64,000 bases of DNA from assembly GCA_025504975.1 (NCBI GenBank), contig JANUWI010000015.1, positions 186,001 to 250,000 on the forward strand. The letters run 5' to 3'. Source of the stretch: Plenodomus lindquistii. Taxonomy: Eukaryota > Ascomycota > Dothideomycetes > Pleosporales > Leptosphaeriaceae. The position numbers and the translations under genes are program-made. Shown one piece after another: positions 11,578 to 22,530 of this stretch. Below the pieces are notes generated by a model that was not told where the DNA came from, made no database searches, and worked only from the letters and a program-made list of their open reading frames with translations. Within the stretch, counting starts at the first letter, position 1; each line of letters starts with the position of its first letter.

Positions 11578-12969
11578 TCAAACAATACCCAGGAATATTT
11601 CAGATTCCAAGTTCCACTTCTTGCATAACTCTTCGTACTTCGAGGTATAATCTTCTGCGCGCTTCCTGTACGATTTCGCCGTCTTCATCTGGTCTCTTCC
11701 GACCTGAAGTCGATTTGCGGAATCTGGTCCATCAGCCACGCGTACAAATCTTGCATACGTCCACAGCTCCGGTAGCGGGGTATGCTGCGTGAGGCCTTGA
11801 CCGCCATAGATTTGCATCGCTTCGTCAATGATTTTGGTCAACGCGATCGGTACCATAATTTTGCTTTGCGCGATCGCATATTTACCAGCTTTGTTGCCGT
11901 AGATATCCATGGTGTCTGCTGCGTTGAGTACGACGAGCCGCATCGCGTCAATTGTCATGTGCATGTCTGCGATACGCTCAATATTGCTGTCAAACTCGCC
12001 GACGAATTTGCCTCGAGGCTTCTTGCGGGGCTCCATGCATCGTACCAGAGCGAGCTCGTAGGCACGCTGCGCTTGGCCGATCAATCGCATGCGGTGGTGG
12101 ATGCGGCCTGGTCCCAGCCGACCCTGTGCGATCTCAAATGCACGGCCAGGTCCGACAATAATGTTTTCGACTGGCACCCGGACATTCTCATAGAGATATT
12201 CTCCATGCCCTCCCGGCGCCCAATCGTAGCCCATGACCGAAAGGTTCCTGATTTGCTTCAAGCCAGGCGAATTTGCTGGGACGACCAGAGTGGTGTGCCG
12301 ATTCCACGCAATTGGATTCTTTGGATCAGAGCAGCCCATGAGTATGAAAAGTTGCATCTGAGGGTTGTATTTGCAGTTTCCATAGAGTCTGCGGCCGTTG
12401 ATGATTACTTCTTTTTCTGTAATTTCCATGCTGATACCTACTTGCGTCGCATCTGACGAAGCAACATCAGGCTCGGTCATGCTGTAAGCCGAGGACATGT
12501 CGCCATTCATAAGCGGATACAGCCATTTCTTCTGTTGCTCTGGTGTGCAATACTTCGCACGCAGCTCAACGTTACCAGTCTTTGGAGCATGGCAGTTCAT
12601 AGTCTGATTGACGATCAGCGAATTAGTTCTTTTCCAAATCACACGATGGAGACTTACCTGCGCAGCCCAGTACACTCTCCCCATTATTTCCGCACAGCAT
12701 GAGTATTCGAGGTTTGTGAGACCTGGACTCTCCACGAAGTGATTTGGTGGAAACAGGTTCCATAGACCCTGAACTTTGGCCTTTGTGCGCAACTCGTGGA
12801 TTATGGCAGGCGTTTCGTATCTCGTCTTGCTCTCCTGTAGTTGCGCCTTGTAGATACGTTCTTCAGTCTCTACCCAGTTGTACACTTGCTAGATCTTTTC
12901 AACGGCGATCAGCCTGAGTTTTGCTTTCACCCATAGTGGGATACGTTCAAAAGCTGGATGGCTGTTCAT
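11578..12969 (-). CDS. Acyl-CoA dehydrogenase family protein (in-frame TAG near the N-terminus)
   Basis: Flavoenzyme family that introduces a 2,3 double bond in acyl-CoA thioesters. Main exons are 12969-12658 and 12603-11578, separated by a 54-nt GTAAGT...CAG intron. Visible landmarks are MGRVYWAAQ, the FAD/substrate signature around AYSMTEPDVASSDATQ, RLGPGRIHHRMRLIG, and the C-terminal signature QIYGGQGLTQHTPLP followed by FVRVADGPD. These place it with the fungal ACAD10/11-like group. The natural ATG (12969) opens a frame that meets TAG at 12889-12891 (codon 27), just before VYNWVETEERIYKAQL. Relatives have a continuous helix here, so CAG to TAG is the simplest change. A 42-nt GTGAAA...TAG intron (12930-12889) would also bypass it. 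No CoA-ligase or kinase partner domain is fused. Family sure, integrity uncertain. Confidence 0.82.
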
Positions 12970-13508
12970 TTAGTAGCATAGGGTTGTCGAAGAAGCTGTA
13001 CAATACGGCTAGCTGCTACTATGGCGGTAGGAAGTCTAGAATCCAACGCCGGATATGAATATATACAGCATGTGAGCATCCTGTTCATGGTGGAAGACAT
13101 GATGACTCGATGCAGCGATTCGTTGGACGATGGAGATGCTGAGGCGGCACTGGATCAGCGAGGGGAAGGCGCTTGGGCCTCGACGCGTCACACGAGATTG
13201 ACGCGAGACTGTCGCGATGGCTTCACACTCGCCCATAACGACACGACAGGCAATCACATATCCCAATATGTCTAGTAGTAAATAGACAATATTGAACTGC
13301 GCAAGAGGTGCGACGGACCGTAGACGACTGCACCTACACGTGCTCAATGAGGCAGCCTGAAGAGAGATTCTTAAGCTCAAAGATGAATCACATATCGCAA
13401 AGTAAATCGAGGAGTATTCCTATATACTGTTCACAGTCATACAGTTCCACATCTCGAACTCCGACCCCAGAAGCCCATGGCCAACCTGCTAAAACCCGAT
13501 CATACCCT
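12970..13508. other. Intergenic region, no gene recognised
   Basis: Lies between the acyl-CoA dehydrogenase start and the cyanide hydratase stop, both on the minus strand. No recognisable coding content. Confidence 0.45.
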
Positions 13509-14790
13509 TTACAATGTCACCGGAGACTTCTTCTCCTCTTCCTTCCCAGAATCGAGAGGCACATTCAAACCTAGGCGCTCACGAGTAGTGTACGTCTTGA
13601 TGCTGTCGAACCCATCAGCTTCGGTCACCAACTCCTTGCGACGAGTATCGACGAGTAGACGGATGAGATCAGGCCTCATGTAATGACCCGAGAAGTCCGC
13701 CAAAGCCTTAGTCAAATGGCACTCGTTCAGGTCAATCTAGCCTCATAATCAGCGACGTGCCCACAAGCAAACACCCTGACTCCATCAGTTGCCCGATACT
13801 CACATCGACATAAAGCAGCCCATCAAAATCCTTGTCCGGTTTAGCCACCAACGTTCCATCAGGCTTGTAGATCCTCGCGTGCCCATTGTAAGTACTAGGG
13901 TCGGTCTCTGGCTCCACGCCCTCAGGCGTCGTCATCTTCAAGCCCTCCACACTTAGTCTCTGGAACGGCGCCAAAGTCCACGTCCCAGTCTCAATCGCAT
14001 AAGCGGGTGTCACCAAATCGCTCGCCGGCTCCGCTACATTCGTCGCAGGGTCTGGATACTTCAATGTCTCTTTACCTGGGTATACAGGCCAGGCTGCGAT
14101 GTGGATCTGCTCGCCGGCGGAGACGTTCAGCGCTTTGAGGAAGGGGTTCATGTTCTCCCAGCAGTTGAGCTGGCCAAGGCGGCCAAGCTCGGTGGGCACG
14201 ACGGACGTGAAGGTATCGCCTGCTCCGTCGCCGTAGACGAGCTTTTCCACATGCGTGGGCTTGATCTTGCGGCGGTGGTTGAGGACTTCGCCGGTAGGAG
14301 AGATGAGAGCTTGGGCGAGGTAGAGCGTTGCATGGTCGATTTCGGAGAAGCCGAGAGAGACGTGGCTGGCGTGGTGTCAGTCACTACCTCTTCCAGTCCT
14401 GGTCCCTCTCAACAAAGATGGCGAAGAGAACAGCGGTGGATTCAAGGAATGAACACTCACATCTGGTTATCTCTAGCAGCCCTCCTGATATGCTTGAACT
14501 CCTCAGAATCAATGGCCATGGAGTTTTCGCGGTATCGCTTCAGCATGGGGAGAGATTGCTGGTAGTTAACCTTCCACATCCAGTATGGATATCCCGGAAT
14601 CCATACTTCTGGGAAAGCAATGAGTTTGCAGCCGGCTTGGCCGGCTTCGTTGATGAAGTCGATGGTCTTCTGAACGCCAGCTTCAAGATTGAACCACGCT
14701 GGCTCGGAAGTGACCTGGTACCGTCAGTGATTTACGGGGTAGAATCGAGAGAATACGCACAACAGCGGCCTTGTACTTGGTGAGAGGCAT
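13509..14790 (-). CDS. Cyanide hydratase (nitrilase superfamily)
   Basis: Converts hydrogen cyanide to formamide (EC 4.2.1.66), a detoxification enzyme of fungi that meet cyanogenic plants. Exons 14790-14761, 14714-14461, 14365-13804 and 13736-13509 join to 357 aa, the usual length. The nitrilase triad is visible: Glu46 in AFPEVWIPGYPYW, Lys in HRRKIKPTHVEKLVYGDG, and Cys in GQLNCWENMNP. The residues around the catalytic Cys and the start MPLTKYKAAVVTSEP fit characterised fungal cyanide hydratases better than plant-type nitrilases. Cytosolic; the family forms helical oligomers. All four splice junctions are canonical and the frame is clean, in contrast to its neighbours on both sides. A nitrilase with broader specificity cannot be excluded from sequence alone. 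Confidence 0.92.
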
Positions 14791-15901
14791 ATTGAACTAA
14801 TGGTAGAATGTTTCTGATCTTCCGTTGTTTGTGTTATGAGGTTGTAATAGAAGAATCAACTCAGTGAGTGATGGAGTCTTCCTATCGACTGCGAAGCTGA
14901 CTTTGTATACCCACAGCCCTCACGCAAACGCATGTGCAGCCCTTACAATCTTCCGACCTTGCTGCCGCCGTGCCGATAACTGTAATCATTCACACCATCG
15001 AACAAGGTTTTGTCTACGCGTCCGACCCATACTGTCGGACAATCGATCATCATCGCTCCACGGAGGTCGGCTTCCAGATCACTATGATCACTAACGGCTC
15101 AAGCAATGCCGTGTACAATTGCCACCGCTTCGTTGAACTACCAATAAAAAACATCACGGTTGATCGTATTGCGCTTAGGGGCGTTGTATGCACGACGATA
15201 GCGAGTAAGCACGTGAGCGGCATAGCCCCGGCCTTGAGTTGAGTCTACAGATTCGCGGCATGCCAGCGGCAAGTCGTCGGCAGGGCCCCGGCATGATGTG
15301 CTTCACCATCGGCAACTTTGCGGACGTGCTGCGACGAAACTTTACTTCTCCATATCTCGAAAACATATTCGGGTTGCTTCGGGGTGGTTGTGGGAGATTG
15401 TTCGGACTTCAGTATGGCGGGTTAGCGTGGCGGGCCTTGTTGACGTAAGCGAGGCCCGGCATCAGGAGTATGCAGTCTTGTAACATCGTTGCTGATCGCT
15501 GCGAATAACCGGATAAGAGAACCTGCAGTATCAGTCCATCGACACAATCTTCTTTGAAAGGTTCTGGGGATGGTGGAGCATGCGGGGTCACGGAAATGTG
15601 GTGAGGTGGCACGGTGCATGGAAATGCCTGACATGTACGAAATGCATACGTATGCGATATGCGTATTTCCCATCCAATATCCCATCCTGAAGGATTACCC
15701 AAAACTTAGAACTGCGTAATCTCAGTTGGTTAACTTTTGTCCCACTGTCGAAGGAGCTGTAATTCGATTATCCTTTTCGTCAAGGTCACTTCTAGCAACG
15801 ATCAGTAAGTCAGCATGCAGGTCAGCAACACCGCACGCGTATGATGCACTCCAAATCTTAGAACTCCCAAGCTAAAGTGAATTGCACATGCGTCTCATGG
15901 C
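14791..15901. other. Intergenic region, no gene recognised
   Basis: Holds the cyanide hydratase promoter and the 3' flank of the CoA-ligase gene. Short frames only, none recognisable. Confidence 0.45.
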
Positions 15902-17744
15902 CTACAACTTCGCCCTCACCCCACCACCCTGCTTCTCTATCTTCTCTGCATCCTTCTTCGCCCACTCCTTAACGACCTTCCTCATAATCTTGCCTGACTG
16001 CAATTTCGGCACTTCATCCACAAACTCAATGCCACCCACCAACTGCTTGTGCTTCGCCACCTTTTCCTTCATATGCGCATGTATCTCATCCTTCGTAGTC
16101 TTGCCTTTGAACTCATCCTTCAGTGTGACGTAAGCGCGGGGCCACTCTTGCCCCTCGAGCGTGATGCCCACTGCTGCAGCATCGGCAATGGGGTCGAATT
16201 GGAGGAGCACAGCTTCAAGTTCAGCAGGTGCAACCTGCAGCGCGTTGACTTTAATAAGTTCCTGTCATTTCGGTGAGTCCGTGGTGTTCCAAGGTAGAGC
16301 TAGGGGTGCGAAGTGGTATATACCTTTTTGCGATCAACAATCCAAAACCAGTCATTCTTCACGACAGCGACGTCGCCAGTTCGCAGCCAACCATCTGGAG
16401 AAAGAGCTTCCTGGGTTGCTTTGGCATTGCGCCAATAGCCCTTGCAAATATTTGGGCCACGGATACAGAGTTCGCCTGGTTGGCCATCGGGGACCTCCTT
16501 GTCCGATTCATCCAGAAGTTTGACCTCGCAGTTTGGAAGAAGTTGGCCTACGCTTCCAGAACTAAGTTGAGTCAGCGTTTACAACTGCTGCATGTAGCTG
16601 TTTGAAGCACTCACTCATCCTTGATACCACCCGGCACGACCATCCCACCACACGTGACCTCTGTCATACCCCAGCCCTGCAAAATCTCGCAACCAAACTT
16701 CTCACTAATTTCATTCTGCAATTCCTTAGATAGTGGTGCTGCTCCAGATAACACATCCGTCACACTGCTCAGGTCGTACTTTGCCGTTTCCGGCCTCTTA
16801 CTCAGCATCACCATGATCGGTGGAGCGAGCTGCAAGTGCGTGATCTTCTGTGTCTGGATTACTTGAAGGAATTTCTCGTACTCAAACTTTTGTATGATGT
16901 AGACTGGTACCTGGAGTTTCGCCGCCATGCAACATGCGTATAGTTGCCCATATGCGTGGTACAGCGGGAGGAACCCAATCCATGTCTCTCGTGGTCGGTT
17001 CTCGGCCTTCCAAGGCTTGTGCAAATATCGCATGTACATCGCTTGTGTGATGTTCGCAATGAGGTTATGGTGGGTTACTTCGACTCCTTTAGGAAGACCA
17101 GTGGTTCCCGAAGAGTAGTTCACTGTTGCCGTGGTGGTGACAGATTCTTCTTCGGAAAGAGTCGGGAAATCATACGCGTCTGCTTCTTCGGCTGATGGTA
17201 GAATCTCTCTCCAGTCTTTACAGCCTTCTGCCGACGCATTGGGCTCGTCTGAGAAGAGAAAAACGCGGCCATTGGGGAGGCCTGCTTCTTTGGCCGCCGC
17301 ACATGCGGTCTTTGCGAAGCTTGGATGTGCGAATATGAATTGTGCTTGTGTATCTGAGACTTGGTGCACCAGTTCTGCTTCTGGTCAGTACGTAATCTTG
17401 TAGGCACAGTAATCGGATATTGACTTACCAGACACAGTATATGCAGGATTCGCGCCGCTAAAAACCCGCTTTGAGCCAACAATGCCTAGATAGGCGACTG
17501 GAACGAAAATGTGGTTGGGTGTAAGTATCAAGACTACTTCACCTTGCTTGCTTCCTATGCGATCCAGGCCCAGTGCAAGTCGCTTGGTCCATTGTAGTAG
17601 AGAGCGTGGAGAAAGAGACCGCTCCGTATCTTGTGCATCAATCCAAATGGGCGTATCGGATGGCACGTTTCCTCTCGGGAAGATGAATTGAGCCAAATTT
17701 GTTTTGGGAATGTCCAATGCTGGGAACGGTGAGCTATGAGGCAT
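15902..17744 (-). CDS. Peroxisomal 4-coumarate-CoA-ligase-like adenylating enzyme
   Basis: Activates a carboxylic acid with ATP and joins it to CoA. Exons 17744-17429, 17374-16615, 16561-16324 and 16261-15902 join to 557 aa. Motifs in order: the ATP-binding loop NYSSGTTGLPKGVEVTHHN, GFLPLYHAYGQ, GWGMTE, the hinge region WLRTGD...DRKKELIKV, and PKLQSGKIMRK with the catalytic Lys. The C-terminus AKL is a type 1 peroxisomal targeting signal. Together these match the fungal 4CL-like/luciferase-like group that activates aromatic or medium to long-chain acids for peroxisomal beta-oxidation. The substrate cannot be told from sequence. It lies near an acyl-CoA dehydrogenase (11.6-13.0 kb), so a joint catabolic role is possible, but they are separated by cyanide hydratase and there is no operon. 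Confidence 0.9.
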
Positions 17745-18087
17745 GATGCGAACTAAAGGCTAAGACGGCTGCGTTGTTCGACGTGTCTAGTGCGAGGCAG
17801 GGAGGTCAGGAGTATATAAGATTCAACGCCCAATTTCGATCAACAAACTATATTGCAAGGATGTTTTCCGCAGTCTCCGCGTTATACTAATCAGCAGCAC
17901 CACGTGATCCAATCCCAGAGCGCATGCCCAGGTGTTTCCAAGTAATGGGGCTTTGTCGGGGTATTTGAGTCGTTAATGTTGGAGATCGCGGGGGTGCACA
18001 GACCCCCAAGTGTCGTCTTTCCGAGGATGACGTTCCGCCGGCGGAGGTCCTCACGCCTTGACTATTGAATGAGAGTCATTTGCGAAC
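17745..18087. other. Divergent promoter region
   Basis: About 340 nt separating the minus-strand CoA ligase start from the plus-strand dehydrogenase start. No distinct element recognised beyond its position. Confidence 0.45.
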
Positions 18088-18159
18088 ATGTCGCGACATA
18101 ACAGTCTCCGCCTCACATCTTTAATGTGGCGTCTTTGTCTCAAATGGCGATTGATTGCG

Positions 18160-19105
18160 ATGTCTGAGATCAGGAACTTCAACCGCTTATTCAGCCTGGA
18201 AGGCAAAGTTGCTCTCGTTACGGGAGGCAAGGATTATACGACGCCAGACACAGTAGGCCCGTGCTAATAGCCGGACAGGATCCAGAGGTATCGGCCTTCA
18301 CACTGCTACAGCCTTCCTACTTGCCGGCGCAAAGAAGGTGATCATTTGAGCTCACAAAAATGAAGGCGAATAGGGTATCGACCAAGCTATCGAGAAGCTC
18401 AACAAGCTACCGGTCTCTGGTAAAGCAGTCGGGGTTGCGGCCAATGTCGCCGATGCAGAGGACATTGCGCGTCTGGTGAAAAAAGTCCGAGAAACGGACG
18501 ATAAGCTCGACATCCTCGTCTGTAACGCTGGCACATCATGGGGTGGACTGTTTGAACCAACACCAGATTGGGCCAGCCAGAAGGTCTTGGACCTGAATGT
18601 ACGAGGCGTTTTCAACCTGGTACGGCTGTAAGATTGCGTTTGCCTTGTTTGATAACAAGAAATTCGCTGACGTCGTAGCTTCACGCCTCTACTTGAACGC
18701 GCTGGCACATCCACCGACCCATCACGCATCGTAATAGTCTCATCGGCCGCCGGAACAACCGTACCTCACGTTGGCGAACAAGGGACAATCATGTACAGCG
18801 TCTCCAAAGCCGCAGCGCATCATCTGGCCCGCCAGCTCGCCATCGAACTCGGCCCCCGCAACATCACCACCAACGCGGTGGCGCCTGGCTTCTTCCCCTC
18901 CAAGCTTGCGAACGGGTTGATCGAAAACCTGGGTGGCAGAGACGAACTCGAATCGTACAATCCGAGGAAGCGGCTGGGGGAGCCGGAGGATATAGCAGAC
19001 GTGATGTTGTATCTGGCGAGTCCAGCGGCAGCGTACGTGAATGGCGAGGACATTGCTGTAGATGGGGGTGCAAGGTATGCGGTGGGAAGATTGTCAAAGA
19101 TCTAG
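18160..19105 (+). pseudogene. Short-chain dehydrogenase/reductase with two in-frame stops
   Basis: Classical SDR, probably NADP(H)-dependent and related to fungal 3-oxoacyl-ACP-reductase-like proteins. Exons 18160-18226, 18279-18627 and 18679-19105 would encode 280 aa. Intact hallmarks: nucleotide-binding VTGGSRGIG (spanning intron 1), LDILVCNAG, SSAAG, the catalytic YSVSK and a PGFFPSKL loop. Intron 1 begins GCAAGG and ends ACAG, a rare but legitimate GC-AG intron with branch-like GCTAAT. Exon 2 carries TGA (18347-18349) and TAG (18371-18373) inside the beta2 strand region, which relatives read roughly as S and Q. The rest is undamaged, so the lesion looks recent. A 36-nt GTG...TAG segment (18338-18373) could be excised in frame and remove both stops, but would delete a conserved strand. 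An in-frame upstream ATG at 18088 could add 24 Arg/Leu-rich residues. Confidence 0.75.
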
Positions 19106-19611
19106 TCAAGGCCTTGCCCAACGATGGAACGCAATGGGATGCTTGCGATATGTGCATGCTGGCATCCATTATCCTGGGTCGTCCATGTTGTACTGCTTCT
19201 ATTTCGATGCGGCGCCTGTCCTGCTGTGAGCTTGTTAGACTAGACCGGGTCGATTGATGCATTACGTCTTCTGGATATGTGACGATACGCACTCTCATAG
19301 TTGCGCATTTGTTCACAGTATTGTGCATAGTAGTGGCTATTGCTGATGCGATTGGACGCGAAGTTGACGCGTCGGATCGTGTCTTGAGCGACAATGAGAG
19401 GCCCGTGCGGTGCCTCTTTGCGAATGAAGCATCAAAATGCCCAAGTTGGAGTGCAATATTCCACGAAGAAAAGAATAAGCTGCCATGCGCATTACCAACC
19501 TGAACATAATACGTGGTATTAGACTCGTGTCATGATTTCTTCGATCGTTGCTCGTAAAGTTGCGTAGCATCGTCGCTTGTGGGCGTGTACATCGTGCGAT
19601 CAAACAACCTT
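19106..19611. other. Convergent intergenic region, no gene recognised
   Basis: Lies between the 3' ends of the dehydrogenase (+) and the CorA-like transporter (-). No coding content recognised. Confidence 0.5.
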
Positions 19612-21764
19612 CTATGCGTCTCTGATATCAATCACCGTATCTCTGGTCGTGGTCTCGCTCCCTTCTTTCTCGCAACCAGTCATCTCATCACTAAGAACTG
19701 TTCCCATCCTCGTCAACCCACTTTGCCTCCCCTCACCCATCCTCTCCACCATGCGTTGAATATGCGGGTGACTCGGTGCTGCTCGTGCAGTACTTCGTCT
19801 TGGCGCCGCTTCTTTCTGTTTCATCCTCAATCTCATGCCTTCTTCGGTGGACAATGTACGATTTACGCGGGTTATCGGGGGTTCAAGATCCGTATCGTTT
19901 GGTACAGCTGATTTGCCCTTCGGTCGTATCCACCGCCATAATTCCTTAGTCTTTTGCACCCAGATGCTATATCCATACTTTGTGGAAAGGAAGCCGATGA
20001 TGCTGAAGAAGGGGACGCAAATTGCAGCTAATGTCACACCAAATGGCCAGAAGGGATAGGGCTCGTCTGGCATATTCGTCATACCGAAGACGGATGTAAC
20101 AAATGTGAGAGGCTAGGATACGTTAAAGTCTGTGACGTGACTATGAACTGGCATGTGCAACTTACCATGAAGAACAGGTTAACAATGGTGAGGACTTTGA
20201 TGTTGTAGCCCTGATGCACGGTGACATCTGCGAGCTCGACCGACTTTCGCGACTCTTGGATGCTGGTCCCGGAGAACAACTGTTCTTGCAACGTTTCGAT
20301 CTCGCGCCGCCGCTCGTTGTTTTCGCGTACAATGATCCTCAACTCCTTCATCTCGCGCTCGAATTGAAGACGCAATAGCCGCAATCGACGCTTCCAGTGA
20401 TCGTTCCGTGGTGATTCCTCGAAGAGCGGCCATAGGGTTTTACTCTGCCCATCCCACACGTCTTCGGTGAACGTGTCCTCGAATGCATCGATCATTGATT
20501 TTATACTGTCGTTGACATTGCCTAGCGCTTGGTGCGCATAGAAGTATCGTCTCGTCCAGGTGAAGTGCTTGTCCTCAAATAAGCGCTTCTTGCGCAGCTC
20601 CTCATTGAAAAGAAACCCCAAGGGTGGAGTAACGAGCTCCGTAATCTGCTTGTATATCTCATCGTATCGCTTCCGCGCGTCGCGGTACTCGGTAAGCAAA
20701 GCGTGTAGGAATGCTTCAGCTCCGTTCAGGTATCGATGTCCCGTCTCGAAGGTATAAGGCGTTCCATTGGCCGGTGTAGACTTCCAGTCGGGGAAGCATT
20801 CCAATTGTAGGACTTGCCATGGTGACCAGACGTCGTGAGTGTATCCATACTTGGTCTTCGCGCGACGACCTCTGTTTCTAAGACGGCGGGGGTTGTTATC
20901 AAACAAGGCCAAGGCAACGACAGCACCACACCGGCTGAGCGGAAGGTGCTCATCATTTTCGGTGGCGGCCGTATCCGCACGCTGCCATTGCATTGGTTTG
21001 CATTCGTCACCAATGATGGTGTAGTATTCAAAGGTAAAGAAGAAGCTTCTCTGCTGCCTCTTGTCCTCATGGAACGCTCGGAACATATGCGCAGAAGATG
21101 CTTCGGTCTGCACAAGGTGCTGAAAAAGCTCATCCATGTCAAAAGCGTTGTGTAGCGTAAGGTGGAGAGCACCGAACAGTATAGGCGATGGCTCTCGTGC
21201 AACAGTAATGCGTCCTACGACTGGCTCATCCTTGCTCTTGCCGATGTCGCGTATAGCATGCCAGATTTCGGTAGCTTTGGACATGCCATTTTCAGAGTCG
21301 CTGGCTTCGACCAACTCCGGTAGACCGTTACTTCCCACATTATATACTTGAAAATGCGAGTAGTGACTACGATCATCAGCTGGGCCGGGACCCAGATGGA
21401 ATAGATGCGGTTGTTTAGAAAGTTTCGCTGGGTCCGATACAATCGAAGCGAGGATTTGGCGACCATGCTCCGTCCAATCATGTGTCCTCAAGTGCTCGCG
21501 TAGATGCTCATGGTCGAAAGTTTGCGACGGCAGCTCTGCCTGGACAAAGAAGTCGTCTTCGTCATCGCTGCTGTCGTCGGATAAGGTGGAGGTATCAGCA
21601 AAGACTGCCCCATCGCTTGGTCGGAGTGCTGAGCGACGGAGTCGTCCCACGTCAGAGGGTCCGAACGTTCCGTTTGATACCGATAAGCTTTTAAGTAGGG
21701 TATCGTGCGACCTCTGAAGAGTCTCCAACTGCTTGCGAAGCTCATCAAGCTCCCGCGTAGCCAT
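19612..21764 (-). CDS. CorA-like magnesium/divalent-cation transporter
   Basis: Membrane channel-type transporter of the CorA/Mrs2/ZntB superfamily. Exon 1 (21764-20166) and exon 2 (20112-19612) join to 699 aa. An N-terminal coiled coil (MATRELDELRKQLETLQ) is followed by a long cytosolic domain with a Ser/Asp-rich acidic stretch. A long stalk helix (REMKELRIIVRENNERRREIETLQ) leads to two membrane helices near residues 515-580. The loop carries FGMTNM, the family's GMN selectivity signature with Thr inserted, as is common in fungal CorA-like proteins. The intron falls inside transmembrane helix 1, exactly between FFM and PLTF. The C-terminal tail is basic and cytosolic. Substrate (Mg, Zn or other) is not resolved by the motif. 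Divergent to the amidohydrolase gene. Confidence 0.85.
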
Positions 21765-21784
21765 GAGCTAGTGCTCATCCACCG

Positions 21785-22379
21785 CTAACAATGGTGATTC
21801 AAGATGTGTCGTTTGCGAGGCTTCTCAAAACACGAGCGTTTTCCAAAGTACGCATTGATTTGGGTCGGCTCACATACTAGATGTGCTGCACGCCCAGGCA
21901 TATTTAGTGTCCCGTCCAATGTCGATTCGTGCCAAGGTGGACCGAGTGCTCGAACTGCCAATGGGTGGGAAGTTCGCGTTCCAATGGGTGGGTTGGTTCT
22001 GTTCATCCACACCGCCTTTCCAATCCTTCGTAGCTTGCACGCCTTGAGCCGCAAGCAGCAACATATGCGTGCTGACCATTTGCCAATTCGAATGTTCGAT
22101 GCGCTCAAACACATGCGATCTCGAATGATCGTAGCATTCGCGCTGAGGATGCCTGCCATTTTCTCGCTGTTGGTGCTGACGCGTGGTTTCACGCGCATAT
22201 ACCATAAGCTTTGCGCGTCGAATTCTATTAGAGCCTCTGGAGCACCAGCGGCAATCAACGCGCCTCTCAATTCCAAGGCGACTATGTTTCATACTAGATC
22301 CTGATCCAAACAGTAACTCGGTGTGTGCTGCGATGCGTCGTTTAATGTCGTTAGGTGGATCAACATCTGTATCGCTCAT
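21785..22379 (-). other. Overlapping open frames of unknown status (possible decayed small gene)
   Basis: About 500 nt stay open in several frames. On the minus strand an ATG at 22379 starts MSDTDVDPPNDIKRRIAAH. A second frame then carries LRGALIAAGAPEALIEFDAQ, which reads like a continuation. The join would need a 1-2 nt shift or an implausibly short intron of about 29 nt. I do not recognise the family. The opposite strand also has an unrecognised frame of 166 codons. Could be a broken gene, an unannotated small gene, or chance openness in a promoter. Confidence 0.2.
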
Positions 22380-22530
22380 GAGGTCAGCGAGAGCGGTCAA
22401 GCACCCCGGCCAACCTCATTGGTTCTCGCTTAACGCGACTCCCTGTTTTCATCACAGAGTGCTTCCTCTTTCGAGCAACTCAATCGTCAACACTATCAAT
22501 TGGAGGGCAGGTCGCCATTAATGTTGGGCT

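Noticed and set aside
10383..18000. Secondary-metabolite gene cluster idea (CoA ligase, dehydrogenases, nitrilase)
   Set aside because: No polyketide, peptide or terpene synthase, no transporter or cluster regulator; genes look like independent units.
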